Part shown: positions 33,645 to 44,972 of the stretch, in pieces | Layout of the letters: every line of letters starts with the position of its first letter | Numbering within the stretch: position 1 is the stretch's first letter | Source: Coniochaeta sp. PMI_546 | Lineage: Eukaryota > Ascomycota > Sordariomycetes > Coniochaetales > Coniochaetaceae | NCBI GenBank assembly: GCA_021432605.1 | Contig: MU271147.1 | Location: 2,294,001-2,358,000, forward strand | Direction of reading: 5' to 3' | DNA: 64,000 nt | Made by a program: the position numbers and the translations under genes | Notes under the pieces: generated by a model | Seen by the model: the letters and a program-made list of their open reading frames with translations, nothing else | Databases searched by the model: none | What the model was told of the DNA's origin: nothing

Positions 33645-36516
33645 TTACCACGAGAAGGTCATCAGAGCCGGATTGAGAGCCAGCGGCAGAAGGAGATGTG
33701 ATGCGGCAACGGTAGCCATGGGTAGAATGGCCACGAAGTCGGTGATGCGCCAGCCGACCGGTACAAAGGGCGCGACGGCGAGGATGACCATGCCAACGAT
33801 GAAGGTGATCGAGAAGAACATGGAGAATTTGAACTGTAGATCGGAGCATTAGCAAGTGTCTTAAGGTTGTAACCAATAGATTGACTTGGTTTCAGAGCGA
33901 CGGCTCCGCAGCGGAATGTTGGAGTAACGCGTCCAAGGGATGTCGGGAGGGCAAATCGGATGGATAAAGATGCAGTGAACTAACCTTCTTCAAAACTTTG
34001 GGTACTTCAATGAAGAAGTTCGAAAATTCTGCTTCCTTGCTCGTTGCACCCCATGTCATGTCGATCTCGAACATGTGCGCCAGCAGAGCCTGCGAGACGT
34101 GGAGAGATAGACCACCAAGGAAGATTGCGAGGAGCAGAGTCCACTTGAAATTCTCGAAGATCGCGTACAGCAGATTCCGCTCGCCGAGACGATATCGCAT
34201 GACAGCGAGGGCGACGTTGCCGAGACCGTTAAAGACAATGATGATGGAGAACCAGACCTGCCACGAGTCGACATAGTACTTGTCAAGGTAACCGTTGAAC
34301 CACCCCATGATGAAGTAGTTGACCGATGTCATGATCCAGGCGGCGCCGATGGCGTAGTACGTACCGATGTACGAGATGACCGTGATCTTGGAGGTGAAGC
34401 GAATGTTGGAGAACAAGAAGCGGCGGAATAGAGGCGTGAAGGGTCCCTTCCAGATCCACTTGCGGATGGGATGGAAAAGAAGCTCGTTACATCCATAGGC
34501 ATACTTTTCCCAACGGGCCAGCTCATCGTATACAGTCAGGGAGACACCTTCCTTGAAGCCTTCGCCCGCCCAAGCAGCGAGACGGATGATGTAGCCATTG
34601 CACTGCAGGCGGAGCGACATATCGAAATCTTCCGACACGTGGCTTTCGGACCAGAACTTCTCGTATCCGTCCTCATCGAAGAAGGAGACTTGTTGAATGG
34701 CAGACCAGCGGAGGACAGCATTGTGACCGACGAAGGGCGCGACATCACCGTTAGAGACGGTGTATCGGATGGCGCTGTAGATAAGATTGGTAAAGAAGGT
34801 AATACCATTCTCGAAGTACGTGTGGACGACCTGCATGACACCGGAGGAGAATTGCATGATACCGACGTCGGGCGATTGCTCCATCTCAGAGACGGCATCG
34901 AGCAGGCAGTCGGAGGGAACACGAGTGTCGGAGTCGATAATGAGGATATAGTCGCCGATACGAATGTTGCCGTCGGCCCAGGCACGGCCATCCTCTTCGA
35001 GGACCTCCTTGAGAGCGCGCTCATAGGCTTGGGCCTCATCGTTCTGCGACCACTCAGGACCACGGTTGATCAGAGCAAGCTTGTCCTCGACCTTGCACGA
35101 GATCATGAGTCCGAAGTTCATGTTGGAGGCCTTCTTGAATTTGCCGCGACGCAGGAAGCCGTCTTCGCCGTGCTTGGGCCGGGCTACCCAACCGATGCTG
35201 TGGTCGGCGTAGAACTCGATGCGGGCGCGGCGGTCCTCCTCAGAAATCAGTTGCAGACCATCGTCATTGATGAACATGTTGGCGGAGCCACCCTGGAGTT
35301 CGTAGGTGGACATGGCCTGCTTGATCGACTTAACCGTGGGAGCAATGACACCATTGAGACCCTCCTTATACACAGGGCACTGGACAGTGATGTGCGGGAG
35401 GGTATGGGACTGCAGTCTTGGTGGTGGGCGAGCAGAGTAGAACTTGGAGTTGATGGTAAGTTGGCGGATAGGACCGAAGATCTGAGCCAAGCAACCGAAA
35501 ATGACCTGGGCAAAGAACAGCGTGAAGAAGATCTGGACAGGGAACAGGGCAACGAGCGCTAGTCGGATAAAGCTGCCGTCGACCGAAACCTCGATTGCTA
35601 ACTGCCTGAAAGCAGCTCCGAGAGAGACGGTGACCAGGATGAGGGTGAGGGAGACCAGGTAAGTGTTGAGCATGTGGACAGGACGCATTTCCGGCTTGAT
35701 CTCTCCGGACTCCTCGTCGATCTCGACTTCGCCAACAGCTACCCCCGCCTTCTTCTCGTCATCCTCCTCCTCGCTTCCTGTCCTCCAGACAAGCTCCATG
35801 AGCTCTGACTCGATGGCCTTTGCCCTCTGCACGAGGTGCAGGGCATCGTCGTCCCAAACAACCAGCAATCCCTCCGACGCGACGAAGGCAGCGAACTGGT
35901 GTTTCCTTGCCCGTGGAAGATCGTCAATAGTGGGCAAGATTTGGACACGAAGGCCATTCATGAGCGGCACGTCAACCGCATCTGGCGACCATTGCAGGAA
36001 GGTCTTGATTACTCTAGAATTAACCGTCATCGCACACTGGAGTTTATGTCAGCCGAAATGGAATCACCACCGAACGGGTTTAACGGTTGCCCTTACCTGG
36101 ACGTTAAGCGCGGCACATGCCACGGCGAAAGGAGAATTGCCTAATTGTGGCGGGCACGCCATGTATTGCCCTCTTGTTTTGCGAAGAAGGACACCCTCGA
36201 TCTCACCACTACCGTCCGCAACCCAGAGATGCGAACACTGCTGCTGATAAAGATAGTTCACCATGACCTCGTGCTTGATGTCATCAAGGAACATGGAGCT
36301 GCCGTTTGACCTGTTTGACCGGGCCGAAATGGACTGTGGCCTGGAGCTGAAGTTGGGCGTCGGCGGATGAAGGTCGCCGTCAAACGACGGTGCCTTCTCC
36401 GAGAACGACGACGGGCTTGAGACGCCATGACTAGTCCGCTTGGGCTGCGTTGAGGGCGGAGATGCTGCCGACTTCTTCTCGCCCTTGTCGGCCTTGAAAT
36501 AGCTGCCGATCCCCAT
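33645..36516 (-). CDS. Membrane family 2 glycosyltransferase (fungal GT2, polysaccharide synthase type)
   Basis: Three exons on the minus strand: 36516-36097, 36036-33985 and 33833-33645, all in phase 0, give 886 aa. A disordered Ser/Pro-rich N-terminus is followed by two membrane segments (residues about 263-285 and 296-332). The processive GT2 catalytic domain follows: HITVQCPVYKEG, INDDG (396-400), IIDSDTRVP with the DxD (508-511), SEDFDMSLRL (608) and the ARWEKYAYG block corresponding to (Q/R)xxRW (about 645). At least four membrane helices follow, the last in the small third exon (FKFSMFFSITFIVGMVILAV). This is not a chitin synthase. It most resembles the GT2 type shown to be needed for hyphal growth in Zymoseptoria and Fusarium (ZtGT2/FgGT2), an inference from recalled family features. 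The exported polysaccharide is unknown. Confidence 0.9.
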
Positions 36517-39500
36517 CGTGCCTAGCCTTCCCTTTCACAGACGCTCAGTTGCTATGCGCAGGACAACCAGCGATGGGTTCTTGATCACTCCCTTCTGACA
36601 CAAGCCTTTATGGCCTGGACAAGACGAGTGTCGTACACAGGGTCTATATGGGTCTCTGCGTCAGCGGTGACACCAGCAGCCACGACGGCGGACGATCCGA
36701 GGACGCCCCGGGATGTGGACAAAGTCTGGAGCGGTAGCACCCAGGGTCCTCCTACCTTGCAGAGGGCCGAGTTACACGAGAGGCCTTATAGGCTGTGCTT
36801 GTCTTGCCTCGCGAAGTCCGGAGCCTGGTAGTCCAAGATATATCGACACACACAGCCTGGATACGGGAAGGATTCGAATATGTGACGGAGCCTCAAGTGC
36901 AGGCTATAGCGAATGGATGCCCGGTGAGCGCCAAGGAGTCCGAGGTATGTCGACCCTCTTGAAGATCTCACTTACCAGGGTGAGAACGGTCAGAGGCAGC
37001 GGAAGTAGTGAAGATGCAAACGAACGAAGGGGAGAATAAAACGAAAGACGGTGATAGTGAGTGAGGGGGAAAAGGAATGTTGAAGAGATAGGAAAGCGAG
37101 TGTAACCTCCGGGCAGCAGAGTGCAGACGAAGCGATTGGGTCCAATTCCTCTGGTTTGGGAAAACCGAACAGGGTCGACGAGTTCAGGGCTCAATCGAAG
37201 GATTGGTGGACTGACCAAGGGACAGTGCAAGCAGACAAAGAGACGGGCATGGAAGGCTACCCATCCGTGTTGACCCCTGCTCATCGACCATCGTGGCCAT
37301 GGTGGTGGGAGTGGTGGAGTTACCAGGGGAAGTGACCAGGGGGAAGACGGAAGTGGGAAATCATCGCGACATTCTCTGATGTATCTGCGTACCCCCATGT
37401 TCTCTATTCATGCCACCCTGGCTGGTTCTCTTTGTTCGTTCAGCCCCCAAGTCCGTCTTGAGAAAAGTGAGATTTGCAACAACAAGGTACCTTCTAGACG
37501 CGAGGATGATATGCCACAAGTATACCAGACTAGCTACTGAGCTAGGACGTTTCAATATCCTGGCTCTGGAGGACGAGCTGGAACCACCACAGGATACGTT
37601 AAGCTAGGATTGAAACCATAAAACATACCAATTATCGACATCCTGGCTTTGTGGCGAACCGTGTAAACGTGATAAGGTCGGGTACCAAGGCACCGAGGTA
37701 GGTAGATACCTTATCCAGATTCATGTTCAAATCGTGTTCCGGATGCGGTCCAAGCAACGTGGAACGGAAAACGGCGCAGTTCAGGTAAGCACCCAAAAAA
37801 GACCTCGGACCTGAGGTGAACTTTGGACCAGGGCCCCTAGGTAGTGTACACACTAGTGTAGAAAGAATTGTGGAGACGAAGCTAAAAAATCGATCAAAGA
37901 CACAGATCCCTGCTCATCGACCTTTGCTCTTTCCTGTTCCTTGTGGGAATCCTAGCGTACCAAACTCCGTTATTGCTCTAGCGCAAGACTTGTGGGATCC
38001 CCTTGCTAGCGTAACCGAGCTCTTCCCTGGAAGTTGGAACTGACACCGACGAACTAGAACTGACGAGGAGTTGGGAAGTTTTGAAGAATGGAAATCGCGG
38101 GTTTTGTTGCCCGATCGCAGAGACTCAAGAAGAAGACACATTGAAATGAGCCAGCGCTCAGAGCATGGAGTAAAATCCTGAAAGACATTGAGATGCACCT
38201 GAAACTCAACAAGGTCGTGCTGTACCAGACCTGACCAGCCGTTGGTTTCCTTATCTAATCGCTGTCATGTTATCGCAGCCGCTGAGCGGTCCCACCCCAA
38301 ACTAAACCCCTCCAAGTTGGTGGCCGAGCAGGCCTGAGCGGTACGCCGTGACGCCGTCCGGTTTCGATGTTCGATAATTCATGACACAGCCGCCACTCAT
38401 TTACACATTGGCAGTCTATCTACGCCATGAAATCTCCACAACCGCTACAGCGTCGCGCCCTGGCGGGAGGGGCTCGGTTCTCCAACCCAAAATCACGCGT
38501 TTAGGATTTTGGACGTCGACAAGACTTACTGTTAGACATTTCACAATGGATTCACAGCCGGCTCGCGCTAGGGTTGCTGCTGGGTGGCGAGACGACCTGG
38601 AGGGACAAAGAGGTGGAAACGAAATGCTTGAGCGTTCCATCCCATGACAGATGCACGATCAGCGTCCAGCCCATATTGGTCAGCTTGCTAATGCATATAC
38701 AATGACATTGAGCTGTGCTGTATCATCGACAGTTGTACCGTACCATGGCAGCTCCTCCTCCCAGTGCAGGCTTTTCGATCAGCAGCCTGAAGTCGAGGAT
38801 GATGGAATCTATCTACAGTACCTTAGACGCTTGACGGGCTTTGTTAAGGGTGGCCGCTTGATCCGTATTGACATTATGGGAAACGACAGTGACGTAGCGG
38901 AGTGCCAACTTTCAGCTGAAGCGGGTGCTAGTGAACGTTAAAAAGAGGAGAAGCCAAGCCAATAATGCGTGTAAATATTTCACAATCACAGGTGCATTTT
39001 CAAAAAGATTGAGTTTATTGTTTTATTCTTTTTTTCAATTCTCTCGGCGTGGCTTGCAGCTTCCCCTGGGCTAGCGGCCACCAATGCAGCTGGTCCCACC
39101 ACTCCTTACTCGTACAAGTCAACAATACTTTTGGATCCTGAATGATAGTTGCTGCACGCTGCCTGCAGTGGCACAATCTTTCACACCGCACTGTAACATA
39201 GCTACTATGGTAGGAGAACGGGGCCCTGGCAAGCATGCAGGTCACGAAAACCGGGCAGTCAGTCAGTCTGAGCATTCAAGCCGTATGGCCGCAAAACGTT
39301 CCAGACGACGGGATTAAGGCGAAGGAGTAAGGTACACGTACAAGGTATTCCCGTTTCCACCGATCAAAGATGGAGACCCTTCTGAGGTCGCTAGAATGCA
39401 AACTTTCCCGTGGAAGACGTGGAAGTGGATGACACCAGCTCGGCCCTATGCTATCGATAATGCGCTACTGTGGAGGAGTACAAGCCTTACAAAGTCTTGC

Positions 39501-42500
39501 ATCTTTCCAAGATAAGAAACCGTGGCAGACGCAAGTCTCAGTCATGATTCACCTATGTACTTTGTAAACTACCATCTGTTGGTGCTCAACAGTGCCAGCG
39601 CATCGCCCTCGAAACTTGAAAGCCCTGCATACTTTACCCTCACGCCCTACATACCATAGTCGAACCGTAAAGCTTCTGCTTAGAAAGGAGGGGCTGGCTC
39701 ATGCAGCGTTAGACAACCGTCCGAACTGTCACTGGTCGACCGCGCTTTCTGATGGTGGTTGACTTGCAGCCGCATTGCCTGTTTCCCCGATAGGCCCAAT
39801 GGGGACGGCAGCAAGGGTTCTGGGCCAGCTCAGTGGTTAGAGCGAGATATGGAACGCTATTTTTGGGGCCGCCACCAAAAAGGAGCCCAGGTTTCTCGTA
39901 TTTTTAATTTGCGGTATCAGGTCGCGTATCTGGTATCGGCCATCGCCAGATACGCCCTATCCTAGCCAATGGGTCCTTTCCGTCCAGCTTTTGGGCCAAC
40001 CTTGCATCCACGCGACCTTCACCGCACCGGAGCGGCGAGATACGATGACGACGTCTTCTCCTTCCCTCAGTGCCCTCCGTGCCGGGGTCCGCTTCAGCCG
40101 CAGAGGAAGCTCCGGCCTCCGAGCGAAAGTGGATATTTCGGGACAATTCTGGCTCGTGCTACTGCCGCGTCAATGTGAGATACTCGGTTCACGGCCGCTG
40201 CTGTCACGATCCCGTCTCAATGATCTCAGAATTAAACGCTCCCGTTTGCAACTGAGACCAGCCCTACGTGCGTACACCAGCAAAAAAAAAAAAAAATATG
40301 TAGTTTCGCAATCGTACAACCTGATCTACGATTCTGCATTCCTTTCTCCACAAAGCGGCTATGATGCAAGACTTTCATCCCAAACACTAACAAAACTCCA
40401 CATTTTAGCAAAAAAGCTACAGTATAACTGTATAACAACGTGCACTGAGACATCGCCAAGAGCTCTATCTGGCATGAATCTCCCCGTCGTCTCCGGTGTA
40501 CCATAGTACTGTGGTAGTGCTCGGGTCACTGTCTCCACGACCACGTGTATTTGTCTTTGGCGATGTGGAGGCGAATCACAGCTCCTCCAAGCAAGGCGGA
40601 CGCTCCGCATGCCCCCGTAGCCCCGTAAGGTTCGACGGAGCCTGCGGAGACAAAGAAGCAGCAAATGTCGAGATCTCAGATGAGAAATCAGCAGATGGGT
40701 CTCCGTCTTGCGAGAAAATCTGACACAATTTAGCGGCCTCTTTCCCAAGGGGATGACGTCTGCTGAAAAGCATCTGATTCCAGGGGTATGTGTACTTGGA
40801 AACCTTGACGGTAAGTTAACAATCCAGCGAGTCATGCAAGCCTGATTACCACAGTATGCTGGACTCAAGCAGGTCCAGGGAAGCAATGCGGAATGCTTGC
40901 TGCGGTTGCTCTGTTTGAAATGTCGTCAACCACCTTGTGGCCTATTAGCCATCTCCAATGGTCGACAAAGTGGTTCGGCAACTCCGGGGAACGTTGAGAA
41001 CGACGATGCACATGTCTCAGGACGATCCATTTCCGCTGACCTCACCCAAGGCGCTGGAACCAGTAGTTATCGCCTAGTGATTGAAAGGATTAGTTTGGGG
41101 ACGTTGGCATGACCTTCTGCCGGATTCGGTCTGACCGGTCCGAGAGCTTTGAAAATTCAGGGTCCAGCGTGAGAACCTGAGATCGCCAGCGATCTATGCT
41201 GAGGCCAGAGATCGAGTTCCGCTTGTCCTTCTAGAAGATCACTTGGTCTTCTGCCGTTCTGCCGGAATCCTTCACGCTTATGGCATTCCAGTCCCTTGCC
41301 GGCAGGCATCGGGCGAGATCGGTAGACGATCGACTTGGTGTGTACCGTTGGCTTGGGACGTCGCTCTATGAGGTGTGATTCGTCTTCTAAAGCATGACTA
41401 TCCGCTATTCTTGTGAAGGCACGGCATAGAGAGGGCCTAAAACGAAGAAACGAAGCGGCTGTTAAATGCCTGCATATTGAATGATGGATCCGGCAAAAAA
41501 ACAAAATCGACGTTTGTTGCACCGGTCTGGCACACTTGGGATCTTGGGAAATGGCCTGAGCTCGTGATCGTCGCCCGTGGTGGGGCCGCATTTTTGCCGA
41601 AGAACCTGTGGCCCGAGCGAAGAGCCCAGCCCAGCCTGCCGTCCCAACGGGGCCATAGACGACCGTGATATTATTGCATGTCACTGATAAGGTTGATGAG
41701 CTCGTATAAGTCCACGTCGAACTCTTGGAGTGTAAGCAATAATGCTTGACGATTCCGCGCCGCACTGCAACAGGTCGAGTCGTACAGTAAGAGCGTGAAG
41801 CCGAAGCGAGGACGGCGATGATGCCCGAAGCGTGCCAGGTGCGTTTGCTCGCCGCCGAATGCGAAGCTGTCTCGTGGCTAACATCTCAGCAGACTGGAGC
41901 GCATACGCACTGGTGATTGTGCCTTGCTTAGCTGCTTTTGCGTTCCCCACAGCATCTGGTCTCACAGGTGCAGAAGTCAGCAAACAGTCGGTCCATAACT
42001 CGCGCCAGACAAAGCTGTCGGTAAACTGTCTGCGATACAAAGGTCATGGTTGCTGATGGTGACCTGATCCAATGCTGGATCAGTGCCGCTCACCTCGCCA
42101 ACTGACCAGCCTGGGCTTTGGCGAGTGCAGTCTGGATGTTGATCGACAGCGCCAAGGTTGCAGGTTGCTCTGGTGATCCTCGCGACAGAGAGATCTTCCA
42201 TGCATGGGTTCGCCTCCGTTACGAACAAGAACCCAGGCAGAAATGTACTCAGCGCCGCTGCTTGACAAAAGTGCTCGCATTCCTGCGAAGATTATCGCGT
42301 ATTCATCCGCACCACATGCAATAAGCAACCAGGGGGGGCCGGTCAGCATGGAACAGTATGCCATACGATAACACTTGATGATGATGCTTGAAGACTCCAG
42401 CAAGCCGTCTCGACAGTGAGGCAGGTGCGGTACAGCATATTTCCATGCAGTAAGCGATGCTGCTGCAGGCTTCATGCTTGTACTTGGTCTTCATCACGAC

Positions 42501-43453
42501 GGCCCCCTTGCCGGAACATCGGCGCAGCCAGCAGAAAGATTCCTTCTTCACCGGTTTTCATCCCTCGTACGATGGTCAATTATCGTGATGCTAGTGCGTC
42601 AGAGCCCTAACCAGTGGTCGTTTGGGCCTCGGAAACAGGGAAACAAAGACACAGCGACGAATTGGTAGTTGATCGTCCTTCTGATGCCGTAGGTTTACTT
42701 GGAGATGTGCGATGCTTATCTGCATCGAATGAGTGGTGATATCGTACATAGTATCGGTAGGTAGGCAGACAGGAAGGCAACGACGTGGGAGAGGGCATGA
42801 GGTTCCGATATAGTTTTCGCTGTTCCGTAAGTGGCGTCCGTGAGGAGGCTTGAAAGTTCGTGTGTGGCGTGGTTCCCGCATAGAAGGCGTCACACATTTG
42901 ACCAAAGGGGGCACGCGGGCGAACACAAGACAAGAAGATGGAGCAATAGGAACCTGTTCCAAATTGGGGGATCATCAAATCATTACAACTAAATGACCCA
43001 TTAGATGATGATGATAATAGTATTATCGTTCGAGTGCTTTGAAATACAAGCAGGCTCAGAAGCCGAGAATTAGGCCCAAACCTGGACACAACTAAGATAG
43101 TATGCTGTAAATGAAGGTAGGCTTCCACATGATGAGAAGAAGTCGCCGTCGTGCTCGTACCACCCATTAGCCTTGCCGGAGAACCCAAGTACAGATCAAG
43201 AAATGAGACAAGCGAGCTTTGACATCCCGCAGACATGAAGAAGTATATTTCACCACTCCGGGCACATGTATGCCCAGCAACGCTCGCTTTCCAAACCGCG
43301 TCTCCAGCCAATCATTCAACCACCAAAGATATTCTATAACCCAAACCGTGCAAAATCAGTGTTGTTCCGCGAGATGAAGTATACTTCCCATACCAGTCTA
43401 TATCCTTAGGGCAAAAAGTAAAGCAGAGCAGAAGAGGAGTCGTCGAAGCCTGT
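36517..43453. other. Large gene-poor gap, 6.9 kb
   Basis: The first 0.9 kb is the leader and promoter of the GT2 gene. Beyond it I see no assembled gene on either strand. Many ORFs of 60-200 codons (for example 40359-40886 and 41157-41765, minus; 42607-43311, minus) lack domains, plausible starts or splice structure. Signals noted: AGGTACCT at 37485-37492, a tRNA-like segment at 39819-39891 and a 15-base A run at 40282-40296. Confidence 0.4.
40282..40296. repeat. A homopolymer, 15 bases
   Basis: Fifteen A in a row, followed by TATG. It lies 390 bp downstream of the tRNA-like segment at 39819-39891; see the finding on a possible SINE-like unit. Confidence 0.8.
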
Positions 43454-44972
43454 TCAGAGGTCCTCGTTGCCATCGCATTGTTGCCACATCATAACCTTCT
43501 GGACCTCCATTTGTGGCTGCGTCCAGGTAGGGTACCATTGGTCGCGAGCTTGCCAGAAATCCCGCTTGGCCCTGTCCGATGCGTCGAGCCAAGGTTTTCC
43601 ACTCTTGTTGTCCTCAAACCAACCATTGGTACCGCCGACGGCAACATTGAGAATGAGGTAGAACGGCTGGTCAAAGGGCGTCTGCGAGCGGCCAGTCTGA
43701 CTCCAGATATCCACGAGACGCGTGCCATTGGCCGTTGACATAGCGAAGTTGCCACGCTGCCACATCGGCTGGTCGAAGTTGGTGTAAAGAACCTGCAGCA
43801 GCCGGCTGTTGACGTACGTGAACAGATACTTCTGTGACCACTCCAGGCCGAATGTGTTGAAGCCGGCCGAATAAGTCGTGTGCAGAGCTTGCCGCTTGAC
43901 GTTCGTACGGTACCATGCGTCATTAGCCGGGTCTGGGCCCCAGTGCATGGCCGACGAGACGATATTGTTGCCACCTTGTTCATAGGTGTAGTTGTTGCCA
44001 CGGGCCTCAACGATATCGATTTCTCCTGATGCTGGCCAAGGACCGTACGTATCCTCCACGGGCATCATCCATATGGCGGGCCACAGCCAGTCTCCTTGGG
44101 GAAGCTTTGCGGTGACTTCGACACGGCCATACTTGATAGTGGCACCCTTTTTCGTGTTGATTCGACCGGACTTGGTAGGGGGGACAATTGTTACGTTGCC
44201 AGAAGTGGTGTTAGTAGCGGCAATACATGCCTGGACGGTAGTTCCCGTGCAAGTGCCATCCTTGAGAAGGTCAATGACTGAGTCTTTCTCAACAAGAGCG
44301 GCATCCTGCAAGGTTGGCTTGATGAAGAGATGACCACCATCGACATAGACGTTTTCATCACCAGGTGTCGTCATTTCAAACTCGCCATTACTGCGCGGTC
44401 ACTGTTAGCCTGTGATCCAAGAACAACACTGAGGACCTAACTTACCCAAAGCCGCCAACCTGGACTTCTTTGGTCCAGATGTCCGTATTAAGGCCGCCGG
44501 AGAAGTCGTCACTGAGAACCAAGCAGTAGTTATGCTTGACGACGCTCCTGATACCGTCCCAGACCAGGAAGCCTGAGATCGCAAGACCAATGAATATGCC
44601 CAGGACCGGAAGGATCGTTACCCACTTCTCCTTCGGATCCGACTTATTTAACCACGGCTTCTCGACTTCGCCCTTCTTGACTCGCCGCGAATGGAAGTAC
44701 CGGTTAGAGCGCTCGTCAAAGCGGGCTCCGAGAGCTGAAGAAGATCCGAAGCTACTAGCCGGTCTTGACGCATCGGGGCTGGCAAACGGATTGGGGACAG
44801 TGCCGCTCCGTTGTGATGCTTGCGACTCGACGCCGTCGCCAAAGGGGTTGCGGCTATCGTTGGGAGTTCCCGGTCGGTTGGGAGTGGGCACTGCTGTCGA
44901 GGCAGCAGAGGGCATTCCTGCTGCTGGACGATTGTAGTAGCCATGCGATGAGTAGGACTGGTCCTGCTCCAT
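43454..44972 (-). CDS. Membrane-anchored GH16 glucanase/transglycosylase
   Basis: Two exons on the minus strand: 44972-44446 and 44390-43454, split inside a glycine codon, give 487 aa. The N-terminal 115 residues are disordered, rich in Ser/Pro/Asn, and end in a basic segment. One membrane helix (WVTILPVLGIFIGLAISGFL, residues 117-136) makes it a type II protein with the catalytic domain outside the cytoplasm. The GH16 fold begins at DDFSGGLNTDIWTKEV. The catalytic motif GEIDIVE puts the nucleophile at Glu299 and the acid/base at Glu304, with Asp301 between them. Further GH16 blocks are WLWPAIWMMP, FNTFGLEWSQ and LILNVAVGGTNGW. Relatives act on wall beta-glucans, by hydrolysis or transfer, and fungal members are often annotated as glucan-binding or laminarinase-like. 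The start was chosen at MEQDQSYSS because the longer in-frame start (45050) adds a non-conserved segment. Confidence 0.92.

Noticed and set aside
34471-35562. 363-codon plus-strand ORF
   Set aside because: It is exactly antisense to the GT2 catalytic region and arises from its codon bias; no protein-like domain.
40150-40262. Segment resembling a 5S rRNA internal region (GATCCCGTCT...CTCAG)
   Set aside because: Only a short stretch matches and neither the pairing ends nor the rest of a fungal 5S rRNA are present.
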